A stretch of DNA of 49,497 nucleotides from a virus: positions 1 to 49,497 of IMG/VR virus record IMGVR_UViG_3300037584_000897; one strand, written 5' to 3'. The notes beneath the pieces were generated by a model. That model had not been told where the DNA came from. It saw only the letters and a program-made list of their open reading frames with translations, and did no database searches. Both the position numbers and the translations under genes were made by a program. Positions 42,109 to 48,589 of the stretch are shown here, piece after piece (position 1 is the first letter of the stretch; every line of letters begins with the position of its first letter).

Positions 42109-42479
42109 TCATCATCCTCTACTGGTGCTTTAGGTGGCATAAGCATGACACCCCCTGATGCTTCTACCTGCATCTTCTCTGTCTTTACTAGACCTACACG
42201 GTCAAGCAGTTCTTTAGCTGCAGACATCTTATCACGAATACCCAACTCTGTCGGGTCATACAAAGCACCTGTCATCGCCATCGCAGCTTTCGGCGCATTA
42301 CGAGCCATGTACATTTGTGTTGCCTCAAGGATTTCTTCCTTAATACCTTTAACAATTTCCGAAGTGCTAGAAGTGTCAGCATATCCCGCCATCTTTTTTG
42401 CTTGTACCATATCGCCACCTGCTTCTTCAAACAGGACGTTTAAGAACGCTTGTTGCTTTTCTGTAAGTTCTCTAGCCAT
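42105..42479 (-). CDS. Terminase small subunit-like protein
   Basis: 124 residues with the N-terminal pattern of small terminases: LTEKQQAFLNVLFEEAGGD followed by A..MAGYAD and a helix-turn-helix-like stretch. A central helical region and an acidic C-terminus follow. It would recognise phage DNA and load the large subunit. It lies two genes upstream of the large subunit, on the same transcript. Confidence 0.75.
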   Translation of the reverse strand: MARELTEKQQAFLNVLFEEAGGDMVQAKKMAGYADTSSTSEIVKGIKEEILEATQMYMARNAPKAAMAMTGALYDPTELGIRDKMSAAKELLDRVGLVKTEKMQVEASGGVMLMPPKAPVEDDE

Positions 42480-42485
42480 TAAGTA

Positions 42486-42854
42486 TTACCTTCTACGTGA
42501 TCTCGCTAACCGCGCTAGTCCTGCTCTCTGCGTAGGTCTAGCAGGTCTACGGGTCCTACGTGTAGGTAGCTTCATGCCACCACCAGTTCTTGGTCTTGGT
42601 GGCCTTGAAGGTCTTTTAGGTTCTAAAATTGGACCTACTCCGGGCCGTTTAGTAACGGGTCTTTTAGGTCTTTTTGGTTCTAAGATTGGACCTACATTTA
42701 CTCCACCTAATGTTGGCCTTCTACGTCTCCGTCTTAAACCCGTCCCTGTATCAGTTGGTCTTGGTTTTGGTATTGATGGACGACCAGCAATCGCTCTTGC
42801 TCTACGCCGTGTATTAGCCATTGCCTTTTGTCTAGAAGTGGATCTTCGTAACAT
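42486..42854 (-). CDS. Arg/Pro-rich basic protein with VGPILEPKRP repeat
   Basis: 122 residues with about one third Arg/Lys and many Pro, including RRRRRR, and no acidic clusters. VGPILEPKRP occurs twice (about residues 54-63 and 74-83). The protein is probably disordered and should bind DNA or RNA tightly. It lies between lysis and terminase genes. A long + strand open frame lies opposite but has no phage features. A protamine-like or packaging-related role is only an inference. Confidence 0.6.
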   Translation of the reverse strand: MLRRSTSRQKAMANTRRRARAIAGRPSIPKPRPTDTGTGLRRRRRRPTLGGVNVGPILEPKRPKRPVTKRPGVGPILEPKRPSRPPRPRTGGGMKLPTRRTRRPARPTQRAGLARLARSRRR

Positions 42855-42866
42855 AATTTATTCCCC

Positions 42867-43187
42867 TTACTTTGTTGTTTTATTGGTTGTGTTCAGCACC
42901 ATACCACCTTTACGGAAGTCTGTATGGCCTGTTCGCTTACGTGGCATACCGCCTTGGCTACCACCAAAAGTTTTAGTTCGTTTTTCTGCTGCATCAGAAA
43001 TTGCTCCACCAACAGCACCAAACATAGAAGTTAATTTATCTAATAAATCTGGGTCTTCTTTTATTTTTCTTTTCACAGCCGCTTTTTTTGCCGGAGTTTT
43101 TTTACGCTTGGGTTCTTCCCCAAATATATAGTCATACGCCTTTTCAAAAAAACCGGGTTCTTCTTTTTGATATGTTTTTCCAGCCAT
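42867..43187 (-). CDS. Lys-rich basic protein (106 aa)
   Basis: ATG 43187 shares a base with the lysozyme stop (TGATG). After a short Glu/Tyr-rich start comes a histone-H1-like segment (PKRKKTPAKKAAVKRKIKED), a small hydrophobic stretch (SMFGAVGGAISDA) and a basic Gly-rich end containing FRKGGMVLN. It is unnamed and one of several basic small proteins in this part of the genome. Confidence 0.6.
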   Translation of the reverse strand: MAGKTYQKEEPGFFEKAYDYIFGEEPKRKKTPAKKAAVKRKIKEDPDLLDKLTSMFGAVGGAISDAAEKRTKTFGGSQGGMPRKRTGHTDFRKGGMVLNTTNKTTK

Positions 43188-43672
43188 CAAAACTCTCCGT
43201 TGTGCATAGCATTAGCCAACTTAGTAGCCCTGCCTTTTACTTGTCTACTCCACCTACTGTCAAGCATCTCTTTTGCTGCAGTAGGAAAGTCTTCAGCTTC
43301 TACAGCAGCCCACATCTTTTTAAACTTACACAGTCTAGGCACTCCCATGTTAAATGCCATATCTATTAATATAAGTTGACGTACAGAGTCTAACCTGTCC
43401 ACGCAAGGGTGCGCACGTACCAGTTCTTCTTCAACAATCTGTACGTCATTCTCTGCTAGATAAACCGCATCAGCTTCGGTGATTCCCATTTCATAAACTA
43501 CATCTATGTTAGGTATATCCATCCAGTCTAGTTCTTCTTTGGTTATACCCCGGTCTTCTAGGTTTCGTCCGATACCAATAGTATCAATTCCCAATGTGTC
43601 TTTATATACCTGTAGGCGCAAACCCTCTGCAACCACAAGTTTATTTATTAAATCCTGTCTATCATATTTCAT
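43187..43672 (-). CDS. Endolysin, T4-type lysozyme (GH24)
   Basis: 161 residues from ATG 43672, which overlaps the previous stop as ATGA; a further in-frame ATG at 43699 is less likely. The catalytic triad E16-D25-T31 (AEGLRLQVYKDTLGIDTIGIG) has the exact 9 and 6 spacing of T4 lysozyme E11/D20/T26. It cleaves peptidoglycan at the end of infection. There is no obvious signal sequence, so it should need a holin, and two candidates lie just upstream. Confidence 0.92.
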   Translation of the reverse strand: MKYDRQDLINKLVVAEGLRLQVYKDTLGIDTIGIGRNLEDRGITKEELDWMDIPNIDVVYEMGITEADAVYLAENDVQIVEEELVRAHPCVDRLDSVRQLILIDMAFNMGVPRLCKFKKMWAAVEAEDFPTAAKEMLDSRWSRQVKGRATKLANAMHNGEF

Positions 43673-43863
43673 GTACCAATAGCCCCTACTATTTGACAAT
43701 TATAATTAACTGTTTTCCAACTACCATCTTTTGGTATGGATTCATGCAATGCTTTATATTCTAAACACTCAGGTTCACTGCTAAACCATTGTATAGTTTG
43801 TTTGTAACATTCACCTTGAGATGTACAGGCAGTGAGCATCAAAGCCCATATTATAGATGTCAT
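43669..43863 (-). CDS. Small exported Cys-rich protein (64 aa)
   Basis: A hydrophobic N-terminus (SIIWALMLTAC) with several cysteines (C13, C19, C33, C56) suggests a periplasmic or lipid-anchored protein. It fits the DUF1482-like small-protein pattern only loosely. It is wedged between holin-like and lysozyme genes and overlaps each by 4 bases. A spanin-like or lysis-accessory role is possible; the Cys spacing is shared with other small genes here. Confidence 0.6.
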   Translation of the reverse strand: MTSIIWALMLTACTSQGECYKQTIQWFSSEPECLEYKALHESIPKDGSWKTVNYNCQIVGAIGT

Positions 43864-44114
43864 TGTACTTTGTCTTCTCTACGATGTAATCGTTTTGCTT
43901 GGGTTTGATGTGCATTACCCTCGTGATTCATCCACACCGCAAATGCACCTGTCATGGCCCCCGTGACTACACTTACTAGTGCCGCTTGTTGACTCGTTGG
44001 ATCTTCCAACGTCATGAACCATTCTACTACTCTCCATGCTGATATTGACATCATTAACATCATTAGTCGTGGTAGTAGCTTCCACGCTAACACTCTTTCC
44101 ATTACGCCTGTCAC
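43860..44114 (-). CDS. Two-TM holin-like membrane protein (84 aa)
   Basis: GTG 44114 is the start, with AAGGAG 6 bases upstream. Two hydrophobic segments (about 14-34 and 45-62) are separated by an acidic turn, and the tail is basic (KRLHRREDK). This is the shape of a class II holin. It overlaps the next small gene by 4 bases and precedes the lysozyme, so a lysis role is likely. A second reading frame is open across the same bases but is not preferred. Confidence 0.65.
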   Translation of the reverse strand: MTGVMERVLAWKLLPRLMMLMMSISAWRVVEWFMTLEDPTSQQAALVSVVTGAMTGAFAVWMNHEGNAHQTQAKRLHRREDKVQ

Positions 44115-44174
44115 GATTTCTCCTTGCCTGTTCTTCTGTTGTTCGGTTGTGCATACTCCACATCTGCACTAGGA

Positions 44175-44558
44175 CTACCTCTTACCAAAGAATTTTGTAG
44201 CACTGCGTACACCAAAGCTGGCAGCAACAATAACACCAAGGCTGTACTGATACCACTCAGGCATCTTGTTGAGTTGTTCAAATCCATTCTGCACTATACC
44301 TTCCATACCGGGAATAAACGCCAGTATTAATGGTATGCTGAATAAAACTACTAGCCACTCGTCTTTCCAACTTGATGACGAAGCACGAGCCATTTCAATG
44401 TCCCAATCAATTTCGCCAGTGGCTTTCTTTTCCATGATAGCCGCTTCAGCTTTAGCTCTTGCGACATTAGCATTTGCTTTCGCCTTTGTCTGCTCAACTT
44501 TGCCATCCATCCAACTCCCTGCAATATTTGCAATCGGACCTATAAGTGCTGTCCACAT
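44175..44558 (-). CDS. GTA-type 3-TM holin (PF11351-like)
   Basis: 127 residues. A short N-terminal hydrophobic helix (TALIGPIANIAGSW), an Ala/Lys coiled-coil stretch (about 20-55), then two hydrophobic helices (about 70-85, VVLFSIPLILAFIP, and 105-120). This fits the GTA_holin_3TM family used in gene-transfer-agent release. It would open the inner membrane for the endolysin. Its start shares one base with the stop of the preceding DUF5872-like gene. Confidence 0.75.
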   Translation of the reverse strand: MWTALIGPIANIAGSWMDGKVEQTKAKANANVARAKAEAAIMEKKATGEIDWDIEMARASSSSWKDEWLVVLFSIPLILAFIPGMEGIVQNGFEQLNKMPEWYQYSLGVIVAASFGVRSATKFFGKR

Positions 44559-44812
44559 TAGCTTCCTACTCCCCGTCTGAACTGCGCCGTTTTCTTTTGT
44601 ATTTTTTTAGGCTGCTTGACGAACTGCTTACCAGCACGAGTTCCTTCTCTTTTAGCACGGCTGGTAGCGGCGTATTCAGATGGCGATAACGCCTTGATAG
44701 CAGCCGTTGGTAAATAACGCTCACCTGTTTTAGCTGACGGCTTTCCACTCTTGGTTCTCCACTTTTGCTTAGTCCAAGACTTTAAACTCTTTTGTGATTT
44801 TGCCAGTGCCAT
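44558..44812 (-). CDS. DUF5872-like basic protein (84 aa)
   Basis: Conserved core SLKSWTKQKWRTKSGKPS, then GERYLPTAAIKALSPSEYAA and GTRAGKQFVKQPKKIQKKTA. Proteins with this pattern (recalled as DUF5872) occur in marine phages and cyanophages; no activity is known. The ATG lies only 6 bases after the -10 of the promoter at 44819..44847, so the mRNA may be leaderless. It is the first gene of the packaging/lysis unit. Confidence 0.72.
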   Translation of the reverse strand: MALAKSQKSLKSWTKQKWRTKSGKPSAKTGERYLPTAAIKALSPSEYAATSRAKREGTRAGKQFVKQPKKIQKKTAQFRRGVGS

Positions 44813-44818
44813 ATTTAA

Positions 44819-44847
44819 GTTATACCATTATATTACATAATTGTCAA
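44819..44847 (-). promoter_or_regulatory. Sigma70 promoter, possibly leaderless
   Basis: Read on the - strand: TTGACA (44847..44842), 17-bp spacer, TATAAC (44824..44819), preceded by TGG (extended -10). Only 6 bases separate the -10 from ATG 44812, so transcription would start at or within about 2 bases of the start codon. It heads the unit DUF5872-like, holins, lysozyme, terminase, portal and scaffold. Confidence 0.75.
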
Positions 44848-45306
44848 GAGAAAAATAAATAAAGCTATTGCTGCGGCTGCTATAAAACCAACTCCTACCG
44901 CTAATTTTATATTCTCCATCATTTCTTGCTGACGTAGCCTTGCTTCTCGTCTAGCTTTAGCTGCAGCTTCTTTTGCTTCTTTTATACGCTTTGCTCTTAA
45001 ATCTACTATAGACTGCCACGTGCCGGGACCAAACCTCATATCAACTAATGTGCGCATCTCTTGTATTTTTTCTTGCGCTATACGTGCATCTATTACTTCT
45101 TGAGCTACTGACTCTATACCAAACTGATCACCTATGCTGGCTCCAGATTTCTTAGCCCTTTGTTGTTGTACTTGCTTTTCACCCTCAAGTAGATTATCTA
45201 CATACTTTGCTATATCGCCTATATCGTTGGCGGTATTAATGGTAGACTTAATACCATCTACGGCACTCTTCACCAGTGCAATACCCGCAAGGGTTTCTGC
45301 AATCAT
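44833..45306 (-). CDS. Coiled-coil protein with C-terminal membrane anchor (157 aa)
   Basis: Helical throughout. It starts with MIAETLAGIALVKSAVDGIK (mildly hydrophobic) and has long K/R/A/E-rich helices (about 105-128). It ends with a strong hydrophobic segment (about 135-157, VGFIAAAAIALFIFLL). This family is common in marine phages near lysis genes (from memory). A virion or envelope-associated protein is likely; name not known. Confidence 0.65.
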   Translation of the reverse strand: MIAETLAGIALVKSAVDGIKSTINTANDIGDIAKYVDNLLEGEKQVQQQRAKKSGASIGDQFGIESVAQEVIDARIAQEKIQEMRTLVDMRFGPGTWQSIVDLRAKRIKEAKEAAAKARREARLRQQEMMENIKLAVGVGFIAAAAIALFIFLLTIM

Positions 45307-45330
45307 CTCTGTTCCTCATTGGTTGGTTAA

Positions 45331-45546
45331 TTAGTCGCACTTATCTTTTCCTGCACAGTCTTTGGGATAACAATGCACTTGCATAGAATAGTAGTCATTT
45401 TTGTAACTAGCTGCCCATTTATCATCTTGTAACATATATTCACATTGTTTTTCGGTCATGGGTTCTTGCAGTGCTAGTTGTCCTATATAGTGATCTGTAA
45501 CACCATCACTCCCCCACATACTTATGATCATTATCCACTCTTTCAT
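45331..45546 (-). CDS. Small exported Cys protein (71 aa)
   Basis: A mildly hydrophobic N-terminus (EWIMIISMWG) followed by a segment with several cysteines (C34, C58, C64, C70), including the acidic/basic end DCAGKDKCD. The start shares a base with the stop of the Rieske-like gene (TAATG), so it is translated with it. Similar in design to 43669..43863 and 46632..46838. Function unknown. Confidence 0.6.
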   Translation of the reverse strand: MKEWIMIISMWGSDGVTDHYIGQLALQEPMTEKQCEYMLQDDKWAASYKNDYYSMQVHCYPKDCAGKDKCD

Positions 45547-46628
45547 TATGCTGCCAGTGCGGGATTACTAGCATCCACTTGCATCCACTTAGACCACTCT
45601 GCATAATAGTGGCGCATACCTACTTCATCGTGGATTGTGCTATTCTCATGTCGTCCATGCAAGATGTTACGGGGTTCTGTACCTTCTCGCATTGTAGTGC
45701 CTTGACCTGCGACACCAATCAGGTCTTCGTGTAAATTTCTACCAAACGGTCCCCATATGGAGTTATGATGTTTGATACGAGTGTTACGCTCTTCAGGCGT
45801 GTCCTTTTTAAGACCATATCCACGAAATTCAATAAGAACTTTGTTTGGCCCAAGAGGTGTAACGCTATCGCTTCTATAAGCACTACCCCGCAGATTAAAA
45901 TTAAATCCGGGAAATAGGTCCACCATGTACCATTGATTGGGTGGGAGATTAGGGAAACTAAGCTCTCCTCTATCCTCAAAGCCATCGTACTCCTCGTAGT
46001 TGACTGTGAAACTGCTGACATTAACATGTCCGTTATCAAATGGTATATTCTTTCTAGCAAAATACTCATCATTAAATCCTGACACACGATTAAAGTAATG
46101 CATAAAGTCGTGGTAGAACTCGCTGTTGGTATCGTGCCACAGTTTGTAGTTTGTATCTATTACGGCTTTGTGATAGTGGAATACTTCCATTTCTTCTGCA
46201 TCTATTGCATCTGCTATGCAATCAAATGCACCCGCTGTCCACTGGTCTACACTTTGAGTTGGGTTAGGGTCTAGTGTAACCCAAACCATGCCGCCGTGCT
46301 TAACTTCACTGTGCAAAGGTTTTTCTACGGTAGCAAAATCATAGGTAATATTTCCAGCAGGTTTACGATGGTCAATATCGTTAGTATTATAATAAGCCTG
46401 AACATTCTCACCGTCTATGTTTATTGCAATAACTCTTTTGTCTGCAATTCGTGTAGTTCTGTAGTCGCCCTTGTTCCGCATCTCACTGATGTGACACATA
46501 GGCACCCATACTTTAGAAAATATGTTTTCTTGTTCTTGTTCATATAAACTGCGGTCAGAATATATAACAGAGTTTATGTACTCTACTTTAGGTTTCTTTG
46601 TCCAATCTTTATGATTACGTGGGGGCAT
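45546..46628 (-). CDS. Rieske-type ring-hydroxylating oxygenase-like, Rieske ligands missing
   Basis: 360 residues. The N-terminal part follows the oxygenase alpha-subunit pattern (YSDRSLYEQEQENIFSKVW, SEMRNKGDYRTTRI, AYYNTNDIDHR). The C-x-H and C-x2-H ligands of the 2Fe-2S cluster are absent; only two cysteines occur (C45, C137), neither in the motif. The catalytic domain keeps EFYHDFMH (H173, H177) and a late D302 (HEDLIGVAGQ), so a mononuclear iron site may remain, with H-x3-H instead of the usual H-x4-H. HMO-2011 is remembered as carrying a methanesulfonate monooxygenase MsmA-like gene; this is probably its counterpart. Activity is uncertain. Confidence 0.75.
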   Translation of the reverse strand: MPPRNHKDWTKKPKVEYINSVIYSDRSLYEQEQENIFSKVWVPMCHISEMRNKGDYRTTRIADKRVIAINIDGENVQAYYNTNDIDHRKPAGNITYDFATVEKPLHSEVKHGGMVWVTLDPNPTQSVDQWTAGAFDCIADAIDAEEMEVFHYHKAVIDTNYKLWHDTNSEFYHDFMHYFNRVSGFNDEYFARKNIPFDNGHVNVSSFTVNYEEYDGFEDRGELSFPNLPPNQWYMVDLFPGFNFNLRGSAYRSDSVTPLGPNKVLIEFRGYGLKKDTPEERNTRIKHHNSIWGPFGRNLHEDLIGVAGQGTTMREGTEPRNILHGRHENSTIHDEVGMRHYYAEWSKWMQVDASNPALAA

Positions 46629-46631
46629 AGG

Positions 46632-46838
46632 CTACTCTACAATCTCCAATATCTCACCGTCTTTTACTTTTACTTTTAATTCTTTACATGACCACTTCTG
46701 GTCAAAGTTATTGGTCGGACCTACGTTGCGTTTTATTTTACGCCGTACAGACAAACACTCAGATAGTGATTGATAGGGAGTATACTCTACCTTCTCTCCG
46801 CCCATTACTAATAACAATACAAAGGTAAGTTCAACCAT
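46632..46838 (-). CDS. Small exported Cys protein (68 aa)
   Basis: ATG 46838 (after a GTG codon) overlaps the previous stop by 8 bases. A hydrophobic N-terminus (ELTFVLLLVMGG) precedes a segment with cysteines (one in SECLS, one in WSCKELK) and basic residues (RRKIKRN), then an acidic end. It looks like a signal-peptide-bearing periplasmic protein. Same style as three other small genes in the window. Confidence 0.6.
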   Translation of the reverse strand: MVELTFVLLLVMGGEKVEYTPYQSLSECLSVRRKIKRNVGPTNNFDQKWSCKELKVKVKDGEILEIVE

Positions 46839-47229
46839 CACCGTTTCTCAGCTTTTCCAAGTTTTCTTCTAAATTTGTAATACGTTTCTCATAAAACTCT
46901 AGTGTTAGCTTTTGCTGCTGGTCATATGGAGCCTTACCACCTTCTATATCTGTTTGCAACTTTTCTAGTTCACCTGCAAGATGTTCTATTAACATATACT
47001 GCTCAGAGTCTGCTGGCAAGCTACCCATATCACCACGAGGCCACTTTATACGAAACTCAGTATTCTGTGCTAAATCAGATTCCATCATGGTGATGTTAGT
47101 TTCTATCTGGTTCAGTCTTTCTATAATACCAAAGTATGCCCATGTTGCCACGGACGCTGCAGCAACCATGCTTAGTATGTTACGTAATGGTAACGCGACT
47201 TCTGTGTTTTCGTTTAGCTTTGTAGGCAT
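46831..47229 (-). CDS. N-anchored coiled-coil protein (132 aa)
   Basis: A short polar start, a hydrophobic segment (about 16-36, ILSMVAAASVATWAYFGI), then a long acidic coiled coil (IERLNQIETNITMME through EKRITNLEENLEKL). Such N-in membrane proteins with a periplasmic coiled coil resemble i-spanins. It is followed directly by a small exported Cys protein, the arrangement of some Rz/Rz1 pairs, although here they overlap only slightly. The role is inferred. Confidence 0.6.
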   Translation of the reverse strand: MPTKLNENTEVALPLRNILSMVAAASVATWAYFGIIERLNQIETNITMMESDLAQNTEFRIKWPRGDMGSLPADSEQYMLIEHLAGELEKLQTDIEGGKAPYDQQQKLTLEFYEKRITNLEENLEKLRNGDG

Positions 47230-47513
47230 TAGTTTCTATAACCGCCACCAGCTTTCTTATAAGCAGATGCAAGCATTTGGGCTTTTCTTGCACTCCACTG
47301 TCCGGGTGCGCCACCTTTACCACCAGCTTTAATTCTATTAAACTGTTGCTTACGCATCGTAGGCTTGGTGTAGTTTCCGGCTTTGTTTACAGTTGAGCCG
47401 CCCTTATTTAGTTTTAAACTAGATAAAGTTTTAGCTTGCTTGGCATGTAACTTAGAGGCTTTCTTTAAACCCCTAACTACTTTCTTTACCTTCTTTTTAT
47501 TTTGTGAGGCCAT
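47229..47513 (-). CDS. Lys/Gly-rich basic protein (94 aa)
   Basis: A very basic protein (KKKVKKVVRGLKKASKLHAK, KGGSTVNKAG, KAGGKGGAPGQ, then YKKAGGGYRN) with almost no acidic residues and no Cys. It is probably disordered and nucleic-acid binding. It lies immediately after the SET-domain gene (2-base gap) and could be a second substrate candidate. Unnamed family. Confidence 0.6.
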   Translation of the reverse strand: MASQNKKKVKKVVRGLKKASKLHAKQAKTLSSLKLNKGGSTVNKAGNYTKPTMRKQQFNRIKAGGKGGAPGQWSARKAQMLASAYKKAGGGYRN

Positions 47514-47515
47514 TT

Positions 47516-47866
47516 TTATCTACTCTCCCAATAAGGTTCGCCATAATCATGTAGTATTTCTTCACCCTTTTTTATTTCTTTAACTGCAAAGAACTCAATA
47601 AATCTCTCATCCTCTTCAGAAATATTCCACTCAGCGTTTGGAGTTTCACTATGATTGTAGACCATACCAAGACCAAGCGGGACAAGATAGTCTTCATCAT
47701 CTTCATAGGGCGAATAAAACATGTAGTCGTGCAATACACAAGTATCTCCAAAGTCATCTTTATCAGCGACAAGATAAGGACACATCTCAATTGTATCGCC
47801 TTGAGAATAGTCCTTATCTGCGAAGACACCTTGTCCGTGTATAGGTGAATCTTTAACATATGGCAT
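47516..47866 (-). CDS. SET-domain protein (lysine methyltransferase-like)
   Basis: 116 residues with the core SET motifs in order: SPIHGQGVFA (7-16, the SAM-site GxG), GLGMVYNHSETPNAEW (65-80, the NHSxxPN knot piece) and EIKKGEEILHDYGEPYW (97-113, with Y108). SET enzymes methylate protein lysines with S-adenosylmethionine. It is small, lacking pre- and post-SET regions, like other bacterial and phage SET proteins. Its ATG shares a base with the stop of the Lys/Gly repeat gene (TAATG), and another Lys-rich gene follows. Substrate not known. Confidence 0.82.
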   Translation of the reverse strand: MPYVKDSPIHGQGVFADKDYSQGDTIEMCPYLVADKDDFGDTCVLHDYMFYSPYEDDEDYLVPLGLGMVYNHSETPNAEWNISEEDERFIEFFAVKEIKKGEEILHDYGEPYWESR

Positions 47867-48021
47867 TAACGTCTTTTCTTTTTAGCCATTTTTGCCATGC
47901 CGCCGCCCATCATTTTTTTGCGCTTTGCCATTTTTGCCATGCCGCCTCCGGCCATTTTACGTTTAGCCATTCCACCGCCACGCATCTTTCTTTTTGCCAT
48001 TTTAGCTTTACCCATTGCCAT
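47866..48021 (-). CDS. Lys/Gly/Met repeat protein (51 aa)
   Basis: ATG 48021 to TAA 47868..47866. The protein is built from repeats of GGGMAK, RKMAGGGMAK and KKMMGGGMAK, with 17 Lys or Arg, 12 Met and no acidic residue. The GGGMAK unit occurs three times. It overlaps the end of the preceding gene by 14 bases and is coupled to the SET gene by TAATG. It is easily missed because of its size. Disordered and DNA-binding is the likely physical character; it is an obvious possible SET substrate. Confidence 0.7.
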   Translation of the reverse strand: MAMGKAKMAKRKMRGGGMAKRKMAGGGMAKMAKRKKMMGGGMAKMAKKKRR

Positions 48022-48589
48022 TTCGTAATCTCCTTCTATCAATAACTAAGGCTTCATATACGTCTTCTGGAAAATGCTTATAGTAATCACACTTTTCCAG
48101 ATATAACGATGCATCGTCTAGTTTAGATAACAACTGCACAAAGACCATGCAATAAGATAGGCTGTCATCAGTAACCTCGTCTACGAGGAAATCTAATCCA
48201 GCCTCTGTTGCGTCATAGTTGGGGTGGAACACCATCAGGTGCAAATCAATACCTGCCACTGACGCTAACTCATTTATGCCATCACAATACCCATCTAGGT
48301 ATTCCATGTCTGGCAAATTCTCTTCTGCCCACACTACTATTTCGTAGTCGTGGCTATTAAAGTTACGGATCTCTTCCATGAGTCCGTCTAATCCTGTATT
48401 AATACTAAAGACTACTTTGTTATCTGCCCACGCTTTACGTGCATATGGACACGGTGGCAGACCATTTAACTTTGCGTTAGGTACTTCCAAGAAATCATGT
48501 GACCACTTGCGTATGTCAGCTTCTACGGGATGCACGGGTCTTTTTCTTTTGTGATTCAATAAATCTTCGGTATACATTAGCTGCAGCAA
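48008..48589 (-). CDS. Conserved hypothetical protein (193 aa)
   Basis: Begins with a basic stretch, then RPVHPVEADIRKWSHDFLEV and GLPPCPYARKAW (about 18-53), followed by an alpha/beta domain (KVVFSINTGLDG, DYEIVVWAEENLPD). The PPCPYARKAW box looks like a conserved catalytic or metal-binding feature of a phage family I cannot name. ATG 48589 or 48577 could start it; the first 74 bases overlap the upstream basic gene in another frame. Function unknown. Confidence 0.65.
   Translation of the reverse strand: MLQLMYTEDLLNHKRKRPVHPVEADIRKWSHDFLEVPNAKLNGLPPCPYARKAWADNKVVFSINTGLDGLMEEIRNFNSHDYEIVVWAEENLPDMEYLDGYCDGINELASVAGIDLHLMVFHPNYDATEAGLDFLVDEVTDDSLSYCMVFVQLLSKLDDASLYLEKCDYYKHFPEDVYEALVIDRRRLRNGNG

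Noticed and set aside
42145-43131. 328-aa open frame on the + strand
   Set aside because: It lies opposite three well-supported - strand genes (terminase small subunit, Arg/Pro-rich protein, Lys-rich protein), is rich in Pro/Ser/Leu as expected from antisense of Arg/Lys-rich genes, and has no ribosome site or family match.
43915-44169. 84-aa alternative frame across the two-TM holin-like gene
   Set aside because: It lacks a good ribosome site and has no domain; the other frame has AAGGAG before GTG 44114 and two clean membrane segments. Dual coding is not excluded.
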